A stretch of 64,000 bases of DNA from NCBI RefSeq assembly GCF_907164915.1, contig NC_061867.1:55737771-55801770 (forward strand), written 5' to 3'. This document shows, one piece after another, positions 25,545 through 36,200 of the stretch. Numbering within the stretch: position 1 is the first letter of the stretch; each line of letters begins with the position of its first letter. Made by a program: the position numbers and the translations under genes. The notes beneath the pieces were generated by a model. That model saw nothing but the letters and a program-made list of their open reading frames with translations, made no database searches and was not told the origin of the DNA. This stretch comes from Impatiens glandulifera. Lineage: Eukaryota > Streptophyta > Magnoliopsida > Ericales > Balsaminaceae.

Positions 25545-26520
25545 ATTATTTTGAATAAATAAAATCAAAATAATTAAAAAAATAATGCCAAAACATGATT
25601 AAATAATTAATTAGATTAATTATTGATAATTAATTAATAATAATGACTAAGAAAAATAAATAAAATAATTTGGAATAAATATTTACTCATTTTATTTCAA
25701 ATTAATTTTAAGAAAATCAAGAGGAATTAAAATAAAATAATTTATTTAGGATAAATGTTTGTATCCATTTTATCTCAAACAAATTATTTATTAAACCCCA
25801 AAAATATAAAAAAAAAAAAAAATGACAAAATAAATGTTATATTTATTAAAAATATTTTGTATGTTGAAAATAAAGCAAAAAAAGATTGAAAAAAAAATCA
25901 ATTTCAAACAAGCTCTAAGGCTGGAAAAGAGCCCGAATCTATTATAGCCAAAACCAAAAGAAATCGGTGCAGCAGACCTCACAGCCACTTGATGAACGAT
26001 GGGCGTCCATCCAACGCATGAGAGTCATCTACGTCCCCGCTGCAACGGAGGAGACGCGCGTTCGTGAAGCAGCGGATTGACTAACGCATGCCTCAACGCC
26101 GTTACTCGTTAGCCCGAACGCGATGGAACGCCCAAATTCAAACGGAGTGTCTTGCATTCGATTTTTTGCCCGAAATGATGTCGTTCTTGCATGGTTTGTA
26201 TTCTTCATCGCGACGACGAACTGGATAAGAATAGTTTCATCTTTGATTTTTCAAAGATGGATTTTATCGTTTCTCAACCTTTTGACTTCGTTTAAAAGGT
26301 GAAATGATCATCTTATTCTAGTGATCATTTCCCCTACTCTTTGAGGCATCATCATTGCCTATACCAGCAACTGGTCGGAGATTAAACAAAAGACCATCAA
26401 TGACCTTTTGACTTAATTTGACTCACTTGCTCGACGAACCAACATTTAGGCTATAAATAGCCTCCTTTGGGCAAACCGAAGGCAATAGATCCACTCCCCA
26501 CCTCTCAATCAAGTCCAAAA
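25545..26520 (+). repeat. LTR-like dispersed repeat, copy 2
   Basis: Second copy of the repeat at 5430-6500, same orientation. It has the same succession of AT-rich half, GC-richer middle, 'aaggtgaaatgatcatcttattctagtgatcatttc' block and TATA box, here CTATAAATAGCC at 26451-26462. Identity looks moderate, so the two are old, independent copies rather than a recent segmental duplication. No open frame of note is attached. Confidence 0.5.
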
Positions 26521-26584
26521 ATAAATCTTTCAATAGAAATATTGTTTTTAATTTTAAGTTTTAAATATTAAATAATATATATAT

Positions 26585-26752
26585 ATATTACATGCTAAAA
26601 AAAGATCGGCAAGCCATCGAGCAAGCATTATATGAGCTCGAGTGAATGTTAAACGAGTCGGCTCAAGCTCGGGTCGAACTCGGTAAAAGTCAAGCTCAAG
26701 TCAAACTTTGACCCAGCGGCTCACGAGCGGGTTGACTCATTTGCAGCCCTTG
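26585..26752. mobile_element. hAT-like element end, truncated
   Basis: Contains CGAGCTCGAGTGAA, GGCTCAAGCTCGGGTCGAACTCGG and 'tcaaactttgaccc-gcggctc', finishing in GGGTTGACTCATTTGCAGCCC. The reverse complement GGGCTGCAAATGAGTC matches the terminus of the element at 20519-21914, and the subterminal phrase also matches its right side. Only one end is present. Confidence 0.55.
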
Positions 26753-28830
26753 TCACTACAAATTCATAATATACCGTGTCACAAAATTGAAAAAAAAAAA
26801 ACAGGATATTTATTTTATCTATATTTATATGCATGCTTGATATCCATCTCGATAGATAGAGAGTGTTTCCCAATGAAAAAAAAAAAAAAAGCGTGTATCA
26901 CATTTCTGAATTTTTAAGACCATCGTTTATTTTTCGTTTTATTAATAAATGGTGGTTATTAATATGTACATATTAATTTGGTATCTGATAAATGATGTAT
27001 AAAATGTGTATTTGTAATTTTAAAAAAATGGCAATGTATAAATATATAATATTTTTGGTACTTATTTAGTCACACAAATAACTAATTGACATATACAGTA
27101 TATGTATATTGGACACTTGTTTTCATTTCTGTAAGTAATATAATTATTTAATTGATTAATGGTACCAAATGGACTAGTTTGGTTCTGAAGATAATTGACC
27201 CTCACTACATAAATCCATTTGTGTTAATAACAAACAAGAAGCAATTATAATTATTTCATGTTACAGCTGGGATTAGCCATTTTTAGTAAAAGTTTTTTCA
27301 TTACTCCTTCCACTAAATTTATTTTACTTACCCACAATTGGTGATAATGACTTTCTTCTACAAATAAACAAACAACCCTATTCAAGATTGTAGTGAAAAC
27401 ATGGGGTTTTTGTCAAATTTTGTTTAAATCTTCTGTTTCTTATATTATTATATATGTTGGCCAATTGATATTGTCACATCTCATGAATTTAAATCATAAT
27501 GGCTATATAGTGTTATGTCTACAAAACCAGCCAAATTCAATTAGAAAATGTGATTTTTTCAAAGGAAGAATTAAATAATGAAGATTGATCATTAGAAGAG
27601 AATAAATCAACCTTAATCTTGAACAAATATCTTTCATTCCCATTCATTTCATTAGTTTATGAAGATGATCAAATTTATGAAAATATTTCCTCTTTCTTTT
27701 TTTTTCTCGAAACTACACTAAGAAATAATACCAAATGAGAAACGCATTCGAAATAAAACAGGAGATTATGGTATCCGTTTCTCAGATTCCATCTCCTCAA
27801 TCAAACTCTAATTTTCCGTCACTCGTCTGGTCAAGGATCTACAGAGGTTACTTTTATGACTCAGCTGACACCTTATGTGAAATCAAAGTTTTTGGGTTCC
27901 GAAAGAGTAGAGTCGCAAAGCTAAAGGATTTACTCATATGTCAGACGGGTTGAATGATAAATTCATGTTTCAGTGCTTAAAGTGTGAAAATGTCCATGCA
28001 CGTCAAAATACGATCACCATTGTTGAAGAAAATAAAACAAAAGATATCATTGAAGAAAATATTATTGAAAAAATAAAATGCACACCTAACCATCACAAAA
28101 AAAATGTTAAAACATTTTCTCTTTACAAAATAGAAAGTAAAAAATTCATCTTTGTTTATTTAAGTAATATATCTCTATTATAGATGTACTCTATTTTCTT
28201 TATTTGTCACTATCAAGCATTTACTCTATCTATAAGTCTATAGAGAAATATGAATTAGATCATAACAGTGTATGAAAGGCATACTAAGATGACTAATTGT
28301 CAATTTTATTTATTTTTTATTTTATTTTTTCTAATTTAAGAATCTAACCCTATCTCTATAATCATAACTATAATTAAAACTTAAAACATTTTTTTAATAA
28401 AAATTAAATCTATCACTTTTTAATTTTTTAAATAAAACTCTTCTAACTTGATCTATATATGCTAATAAAAAAAATATTTATTTACACCTAAAATAAATAC
28501 AAATGAAATAAATGTTTATTAATAAAGTTTGTAAGTAAAAAGTATTTTTTTTTTTTAAATACTTTATTATAGCACATAAAATATTTAAAAACTATGCTAA
28601 TGAATATTTTTTTTAATTTAACAATAATCAAACATAATTTCATTTATCCTCTCAACAATTATATTATTTAATTTATTTTATATCTAAATAAAAAAAGAAT
28701 CTCACTATTTCAAAATCACCACCATTCAAAGTTTTTTTAAGGAAACTAAGCTAATTTTATTTTGCATTTTTTATTAATTATATATATGAGCTGTTAATTA
28801 TCTTTCTATCTCTCTCTCTCTTTTCCTCTA
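26753..28830. other. Spacer upstream of the COBRA-like gene
   Basis: Frames of 60-80 codons at 27735-27953 and 27938-28183 are unrecognised, lie in different phases and show no convincing splice connection. I treat them as non-coding. Confidence 0.4.
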
Positions 28831-28831
28831 T

Positions 28832-28840
28832 CTATATAAG
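28832..28840 (+). promoter_or_regulatory. TATA box candidate
   Basis: CTATATAAG about 50 bp before the ATG at 28887, preceded by a (TC)n tract (28806-28822). Position fits a short leader for the COBRA-like gene. Confidence 0.5.
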
Positions 28841-28886
28841 AAGGGATTTTGAATTGTTTGATAAAGGAAAAAATCAGTTTTATGAA

Positions 28887-31251
28887 ATGGGTTCGGTTTT
28901 GATTATCATTAAACATATTTTTTCACTATTTCTCATTATCATCTTCATCATCGTTCTCTCGCCGGCGCCGGCATGTATATGAACTATTCTCCGATCATCT
29001 TCTTTTTTTCTCTTAATATATATAATTAATTCATTTATTTTATTGCAGATGGGTATGACGCATTGGATCCAAATGGAAACATTACAATCAAATGGGATAT
29101 TCTCCACAAGAATGAAGACGACAAACTAGACGTAAGTTTTTTTTTTTTTTTTTTTTTAAACATAGAATAATTCATTTTCATAATCTAAAATAACCCATCA
29201 AAAACAAGTAAATTCAAGTTAAGTTGTATGAATTATCATCTAAATTCTCTTATTTAAACTTCATAGATAATATTTTGTATTATTTGAAAAAAAAGAATTA
29301 TTAAATGAAAGGGGGTTATTTCCTTTGATAGGACACTATGAAAGGTCCATTTACATTGTTTGTTATTTTGTCCTATGGAGGAAATTACCGAATAGATACG
29401 TTATGAGGTCTTATATATATATATATATATATATATGACAAATGTAACATTTGCGTTTATTTTGTAAATTTTGATTTTTTTAGATATCAGTATCGATATT
29501 GAACAACCAGCTATATCGTCACATCGAGGCACCGGGTTGGAAGTTAAGATGGGATTGGCAAGGAAACGAAATTATATGGAAAATGATGGGTGCGGAGACA
29601 ACTGAACAAGGCGATTGTTCTAAGTTTAACAACGTACCTTATTGTTGTCTAAAGAAACCGATTATTATTGATCTTTTACCGGGGACACCTTTCAATAATC
29701 AATTTACCAATTGTTGTAAGGGCGGAGTTCTTTCTTCCTTAATGCAAGGGCCTGGTAAATATGGCTCTGCCTTTCTAATGAAAGTTGGTGGCATTGTTGG
29801 TTCGACGTCGTCGAATGATAAAATGCATGTTGGCGTTCCTTTGAACTTTTCGCTCGGTCTTTCTGGATATTCTTGTGGAAATCCTTTTCGTGTCGCTCCC
29901 ACTATATTTTATTATGATAATGGTCGTCGAACTAAACAAGCTGCGGGTATGGAAATCGATATCCCTTCTCCCGATTTCACATGTTAAACTTTCACAAAAA
30001 CGTATTAAGTTGGACTGAAATCATACTAGTTTTCTAAAAAAAACTAAGTTACAATTTACAGCTTTTTTTCAGTTGCAGTGTATGTTTTCATAAATCAAAC
30101 AGATTTAATATTTCAACCCTCTATATATATTATGAGAATTAGCATGAAAATTCATCAACTTCATTTTTATTTTTTCTATCATTTGAATACGCAGCAACAT
30201 ACAATGTTACATGTACCTATTCGCAATTCCTTTCTTCACCATCTCCGAAATGTTGTGTTTCACTATCCGCTTTCTACAACGACACGATCATTCCATGCCC
30301 GAGTTGTAGTTGTGGTTGCCCAAACCAAGTCGAACCTAACTGCGTAAAGTAATTCATATTCAATACACTTTTCAGAAAAGAAAAAATTGACTCCTGATTG
30401 ATGTTTGTTAATTGATTAATCACAGGAATAGGGAGAAAGTAAAGGAGATAATGCAGGTTCCAACCGAGGCATTGGTGGAATGTACTAGACACATGTGTCC
30501 GATAAGAGTTCATTGGCATATTAAGGTGAATTATAAGGAATATTGGCGGGTGAAATTGACGGTTACAAATATGAATTATGTGAAGAACTATAGTCAATGG
30601 AATTTGGTGGTTCTTCATCCTAACTTGAGGTCACTTACTCAAGTTTTTAGCTTTAACTATCAGCCTTTGAATCAGTTTGGAAATATCAGTAAGTTTGATG
30701 GGTTTTCTTTCTTAAATAAGCCTTAAAAAGTTTTTTATTTATTTTGAAATCCGCTAAATTAGGATAATTTGGCATTTGGTTGATGATGGGATAAGGAGAT
30801 ATTTGTATAAAATTCAAATAACCCTTCAACAAATCAAAACAGAAATAATAGTTTAAGTGCGGATTTCAAAATTGAATAATTATACTTTAAAGGGTTTATT
30901 AATGGGTTAACTAATTTCTTAATTTGATTTCTGATTTTTGTGGGGGGAAATTTGGTTGATAAAGATGATACAGGTATGTTCTATGGGATAGAATTCTACA
31001 ATGACATATTGTTACAATCAGGAGAAAATGGGAATGTGCAAACAGAGATGTTATTGAATAAAGAAAACGGAAACTTCACTTTTGGTGGAGGTTGGGCTTT
31101 TCCAAGAAGAATATCATTCAATGGTGATGAATGTGTTATGCCTTCTCCAGATGATTATCCAACTCTACCGAACAAGGCAGAACTCATTCTCTCTTCATCA
31201 AACAACACTCTTCTTATCTCGTTTTGGTTACTTCTTATTATGTTTTTCTAA
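28887..31251 (+). CDS. COBL: COBRA-like GPI-anchored cell wall protein
   Basis: Six exons: 28887-28974, 29049-29131, 29484-29946, 30195-30348, 30426-30688, 30965-31251; phases agree, 445 aa. An N-terminal signal peptide (about 29 residues, very Ile/Phe-rich) precedes YDALDPNGNITIKWD, the start of the mature COBRA domain. The family motif CCVSLSAFYND is at about 231-241, followed by a Cys-rich PCPSCSCGC, then CPIRVHWHIKVNYKEYWRVK, NYSQWNLVV and GWAFPRRISFNGD. The C-terminus (SSSNNTLLISFWLLLIMFF) is a GPI-attachment signal. COBRA-like proteins act at the outer plasma membrane and wall in cellulose deposition and oriented growth. An upstream ATG at 28882 is out of frame and stops at once. Reading on past 29946 meets a stop, so exon 3 must be spliced there. 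Which COBL member it is cannot be decided here. Confidence 0.93.
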
Positions 31252-31313
31252 TTTCTTAACTTGTAAAATATTTGATCATTATATGCAGAAAGACAGTAAA
31301 TGTGTTACCTTTT

Positions 31314-32291
31314 TCACATGTGAAATGGACCAATTATTGGGTTTCCAATTGAGTTGGCATCTTTCTGGTTATATTGCGTGTTTGTGTTCATGTTCAGATC
31401 ATTGTTGCTGCTGGTTCGTCGATGTCTTGGAGATGGTCGTCGCGATTGATGTAATTGTTGTTGTTGTTGCTGTTGATATAAGCATCTTAGTCTTCTTAAT
31501 TCTCGTTCCAAAACTTCATGCTCCACTGTGTAAAACAATATAAAATGAGTGAATCTTATAAAGAGTTCATATATATAGAGGGATTTAGGAATGCAATCAA
31601 CAACTTACAGCATTTAATGACATGTTCCTGGGATATGTTTTCTAGTCTTTGCATCAAAGCTTTGTTCTCCAAGCTAAGTATAAGATTCTGTTGGCCGAGA
31701 AATTCAAGTTCAGAACAAACTCCAAACCCTTCAAGTTGTAAAGCTTGAACACTCATCTCCAGTTCAGCAATGTACTGAAGTTTTCGAACCCTTGATCGTT
31801 GAGCAAACTGCCTGCATATTCATCTCAGATTTCAGATTTCGCAGCCACAAATAACCAACAAATCTTTACAAAATGATATACACATACTGCTTAGTACGTT
31901 TCAAATCTGTTTCAGATGAAGTTTTCACAAGTGGACCATTTTCAACTGTATCATGTTTCTTCTCATAAACAGTAGATGAAACCATGTCTTTTACTGGCAG
32001 AAAAGTACTGGGGTTTGGTGCTATTGAATTTACAGGTGAATCCCATGGACGATAACCTTGCATTGCATTGTATTGATCAAAATCTTGTGACCCGACACCA
32101 GATTTGTATATATCCTGGGATGAATAGTCTTTACAAGGACCATAGTTGTAAGCTGTATAAGCAAATGAATCGCTGGATGATCGACGATGACAGTTTCTTT
32201 GTACTGGTATTTCTGGCTCATCGAGGAGCTCATCTAGCCAAGAAGGTTGTTCCTCCATATAACTCTCGGAGGAAGCACGATAATGTTGCAT
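31314..32291 (-). CDS. bZIP protein (At4g06598-like), 5' part uncertain
   Basis: Exons (minus): 32291-31888, 31811-31609, 31525-31314; phases agree, 272 aa from the ATG at 32291. The first part has SSES-MEEQPSWLDELLDEPE and HRRSSSDSFAY, conserved in this plant bZIP group. The bZIP domain is QFAQRSRVRKLQYIAELE followed by leucine-zipper heptads (VQALQLEG ... LEFLGQQNLILSLENKAL). The C-terminus continues LEHEVLERELRRLRCLY and a polyGln run. The basic region lacks the canonical Asn-x7-Arg start (begins QFAQRSR), which is also so in the Arabidopsis relative. Nuclear transcription factor by family. The expected N-terminal ~60-70 residues are missing: upstream of 32291 the frame hits a stop, and a minisatellite plus a Copia element follow. 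Either the first exon lies beyond them (a leader-like segment sits near 38560-38640, minus) or it is lost. Confidence 0.8.
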
Positions 32292-32439
32292 TTTTTCTAC
32301 CTCTTGGATTCACACTCTTGTTGTTAACAGTATTTGTATGAGTTGTAAGCTGCTACATATGACAATAAAAGGAAGATTAGTTTCTATTGATATTTTTCAT
32401 TCTTCACATTAACAATTCCTGCAAATTTTGATAAACAGA

Positions 32440-32853
32440 TTCAGTGGAGGAGAAAATAAATAAGAATCCAATAATCCAGCTATGAGGACGAGAAATTGAA
32501 GCATTTAAAACAAGAACTCAAATGGATTAACCAGAAATTTGATGCAAATTTTGGTAAACAGATTCAATGGATGAAAATAAATAAGAATCCAATTATCCAG
32601 CTAAGAGACAGCAAATTGAAGAACCTAAGCAATTCCTGCAAATTTTGTCGAACAGATTCAATGGAGGAGAAAATAAATAAGAAACCAATAATCGAAGCGA
32701 AATTGAAGCATCTAAAACAAGAACTCAGTAATTCCTGCACATTTTGTGAAAGAGATTCAATGGAGGAGAAAATAAATAAGAAACCAATAATAATCCAAGC
32801 TATGATTAAGCGAAATTGAAGCATCTAACAAGAACTCAAACAGATTACAAAGC
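32440..32853. repeat. Minisatellite left of the Copia element
   Basis: About four units of 95-122 bp, each with 'gattcaatggaggagaaaataaataagaa-ccaata' and 'aaattgaagcatctaaaacaagaactca'. Landmarks 'aaataaataagaa' fall near 32454, 32576, 32671 and 32770. The array resumes right of the Copia element. Confidence 0.85.
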
Positions 32854-33208
32854 TGTTGAAATTGAATTAATGGGTCAGCCCAATTAAATAGGCCCAATTA
32901 ACTAAAGTGTCAAAGACTTTAGTTTGTTAAGTTTGTTAAGTTAGTTAGGACAAGTTGTTTATATATATATATGAGTAATTCACACAAAAATGTAAGAGAT
33001 TTCAAAGGTGTGATTGATATATATGAGAACGAGGTGTAACTGAAACGTTTAATTGTGATAGTGGAATCGAGTTCGTAACAGAGCTCGACGGAGACGTAGA
33101 CCATCTTTTTTGGGTCGAACTCCGATATCAAATCTTGTGTTGTTTTATTGGTTTCTTGCTGTGATATTTCTTAAGTTCTTTGATTGATTAGGAGGGAAAT
33201 TCCCTACA
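32854..33208 (+). repeat. 5' LTR of Copia element
   Basis: 355 bp from TGTTGAAATTG to ATTCCCTACA. It contains a TATATATATATA stretch near 32959 that may serve as the promoter TATA. Nearly identical to the 3' LTR. Confidence 0.93.
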
Positions 33209-33209
33209 G

Positions 33210-33221
33210 TGGTATCAGAGC
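33210..33221 (+). other. Primer-binding site (tRNA-Met-i type)
   Basis: TGGTATCAGAGC, the standard plant Copia primer-binding sequence, separated from the LTR by a single G. Confidence 0.95.
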
Positions 33222-33268
33222 TCGGTTTGGGCAAGATTAGAATCAATCTTGAAGAATCTTGAAGAATC

Positions 33269-36200
33269 TTGGAAAGGTCTTTAATGCTGGCTAGTGATAC
33301 GGATAAGGAAGATTCCGGCTCAGGCGCAGAAAGAGACAAAGTGGACAAGGTTCAATATTATACAAGAAAGAGATCAACACAGAAAACGGCACCTTGGGAA
33401 TTCCAGTGGCAGTCCATCTCAAGCATGAAGACTGACATTGACAAGTTCAATGGCAATGGAGATTTTCGCATTTGGCAGCGGAAAATCAGGGCTCTCTTGG
33501 CACAGCAGCATCTTCTGCGAACTCTAGAAGAACCAGTCTCGTGGCCAATGGAGATGAATAAAGATCAAAAGATCGAGATGACAGAGACAGCGATTGGTAC
33601 AATCATTTTTCATCTCTCAGATTCTGTAATTCGGTTGATAGACAATGAGAAGACTCCGGCATCGATGTGGAGGCGCCTAGACGAGCTGTTCCAATCCAAA
33701 TCTTTGATTAACAAGATTTACTTGAAGGAAAGGCTGTTCAGTTACAAGATGATGCAAGAAAAGACTCTTACTCAAAATCTTGATGAGTTCTTGAAACTCA
33801 ATATCGAGTTGGCAAACTCAGGCGAGAACGAAGCAATGAGCAATGAAAACCAGGCAATAATCATCCTCAACTCTCTTCCCGAATCCTACAAAGAAGTCCG
33901 TAATGCGATCAAATATGGACGAACAAGTATCACTCTTGAAGAGGTGATTTCGGCATTGAAGTCGAGAGAGTTGGAATTAAGGACAGAAAAGAAAGCGAGT
34001 TCAAATGGCGAGAATTACATGGCCAAAGGGAAAAACTTCTACAAAGGGCAACCTCGTACCAATAACAAATCGAAAGATAAGAAAAGCAAAACATCACAAT
34101 CGGAATCTGCGGAAACAAGAAAATGCTATCATTGTGGAAAGGTTGGTCATCTTCGAAACCACTGCTATAGTTGGCTAAAAGATAACAAGAAAAAGCAAGT
34201 GGAGACTAAAGAATCAGCGAATTATGGTGATGGCTATGATAGTGGAGAGGTCTTAATGGCGTCAATGGAAGATACTAGGAGGGACTGGGTTCTTGATTCC
34301 GGTTGTACTTTTCACATGACGTACAGAAAAGATTGGATCTCTAATTTCCAGAAACTGAGTGGTTGCAAGGTGCTGATGGGAAATAGTAATGCATGTCAAG
34401 TAGAAGGTATTGGAGATGTCAGCATAAAAATGTTCGATGGTGTTGTAAGGGTTCTGAAACAAGTCAGGTTCGTGCCTCAGCTGTCACGAAACCTCATCTC
34501 TCTCGGGATTCTTGATGACTTGGGATACACAAATCAGATAGTGTCGGGGAAGATGAAGATAATGAAGGAAAACAGGTTAATGATGCAAGGTATCAAGCAA
34601 GAAGGTTTGTATCAGCTGATTGGTGAAACTGTGTCGAGACAGTCTGCACTTATAGTTTCAGATGAAGACAGGAAGGCCACGATATGGCATCGGAGGCTCG
34701 GTCACATCAGTGAGAAGGGTTTGCAGATTCTCAGCGACAAGAATATATTAGGCTTAGATAGAGTCAAGGGTCTAAACTTTTGCGAGCATTGCGTGTTAGG
34801 CAAGCAGCATCGGCAGAAATTTAAGACCGGGGTTCATAAGTCCAAGGGCGTGTTGGAGTATGTCCATTCAGACTTATGGGGTCCTGAGAAAACATCGACG
34901 CATGGAGGTAACTCGTATTTCTTGTCAATCGTAGATGATTATTCTCGTAAAGTATGGGTTTATCTATTGAAACACAAAAGTGATGCTTTTGAGAAGTTCA
35001 AAACATGGCAGACTTTGGTTGAGAATCTGACAGGTAGAAAATTAAAGATCCTAAGAACAGATAATGGGTTAGAGTTTTGCAACGAAGTGTTTGATAGTCA
35101 TTGTCGTGAGCTAGGGGTTCAAAGACATAGAACAGTTCGATCCACACCCCAGCAAAACGGCGTTGCTGAGCGAATGAATCGGACTTTGTTAGATAAGTCT
35201 CGATGCATGCTTTTCGGGGCAGGTTTGTCCAAGTCTTTCTGGGGAGAAGCTGTAATGACAGCAGCATATTTGGTGAATCGATGTCCGTCGACAGCAATTG
35301 AGTTCAAAACTCCTGAAGAAATGTGGACAGGTAAACCTCCAGATTTGTCTCATCTTAGACCATTTGGATGTACAGCCTTCGCTCATCAAAAAGAAGGCAA
35401 GTTAGAGCCAAGAAGTGTGAAGTGTGTGTTTCTTGGGTATCCTCAAGGAGTGAAAGGTTATAGGCTGTGGTTAAAACAGTCTGGTGGTTTTAAAACCATA
35501 AACAGCAGGGACGTAGTATTCAATGAAGAGGAGTTTGTGTGTCTCTCTCAGAATCAATCTAATCAAGGTGACTTGGGTAAAAGCGAGCAGGGGACTGGTC
35601 AAGTGGAGATTAATGCAGGGGATCATGGTCAGGTGGAGCCATTGATTTCAGATCAAAACACTGAAATGGTTGCTGATAATCAGGAGGAATTTACTGGTAC
35701 AGATGTTGAACCTGTTGTGGCACAAGACGAGGAAATTACAGCTCAGTCGGAAGTTAGTTATCAACTCGCAAGGGACAGGGAAAGGAGGCAACCAAAACCC
35801 ATCCAGAGGTATGGGTTCTCAGCTTATACCGATATGTTGGCATATGCGTTTATGACAGCAGTTGAGTTAGATAAAACTGAGCCGGAAGATTTCAAAGAGG
35901 CTTTGAGTTCTAGTGATAGATCCAAGTGGATGGAAGCTATGAAGGAAGAAATGAATTCACTTTATAAGAATTCAACTTGGGAGATTGTTCCAAGGCCTGT
36001 CAAACAATCTGTAATCAAGTGCAGGTGGATCTATAAGATCAAGGAAGGCACTTCGATTCAGGAGGGGGTCAAGTACAAAGCAAGATTAGTTGCTAAAGGG
36101 TTCTCTCAAAAGGAAGGAGTGGACTATAATGAGATCTTCTCACCAGTTGTTAAGTACAAAACAATTCGGATAATGCTCTCGCTGGTAACTCAGTTCGATC

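Noticed and set aside
27735..28183. Two short frames, the second with a C-x2-C pattern faintly like the ZF-HD half-finger
   Set aside because: They are in different phases, no splice sites join them, and similarity is limited to a few residues; possibly a third, ruined copy, but not supportable.
29947..29987. Read-through of COBRA exon 3 to a stop at 29987
   Set aside because: The conserved text continues in phase from the donor at 29946 to exon 4 at 30195, so this is retained intron.
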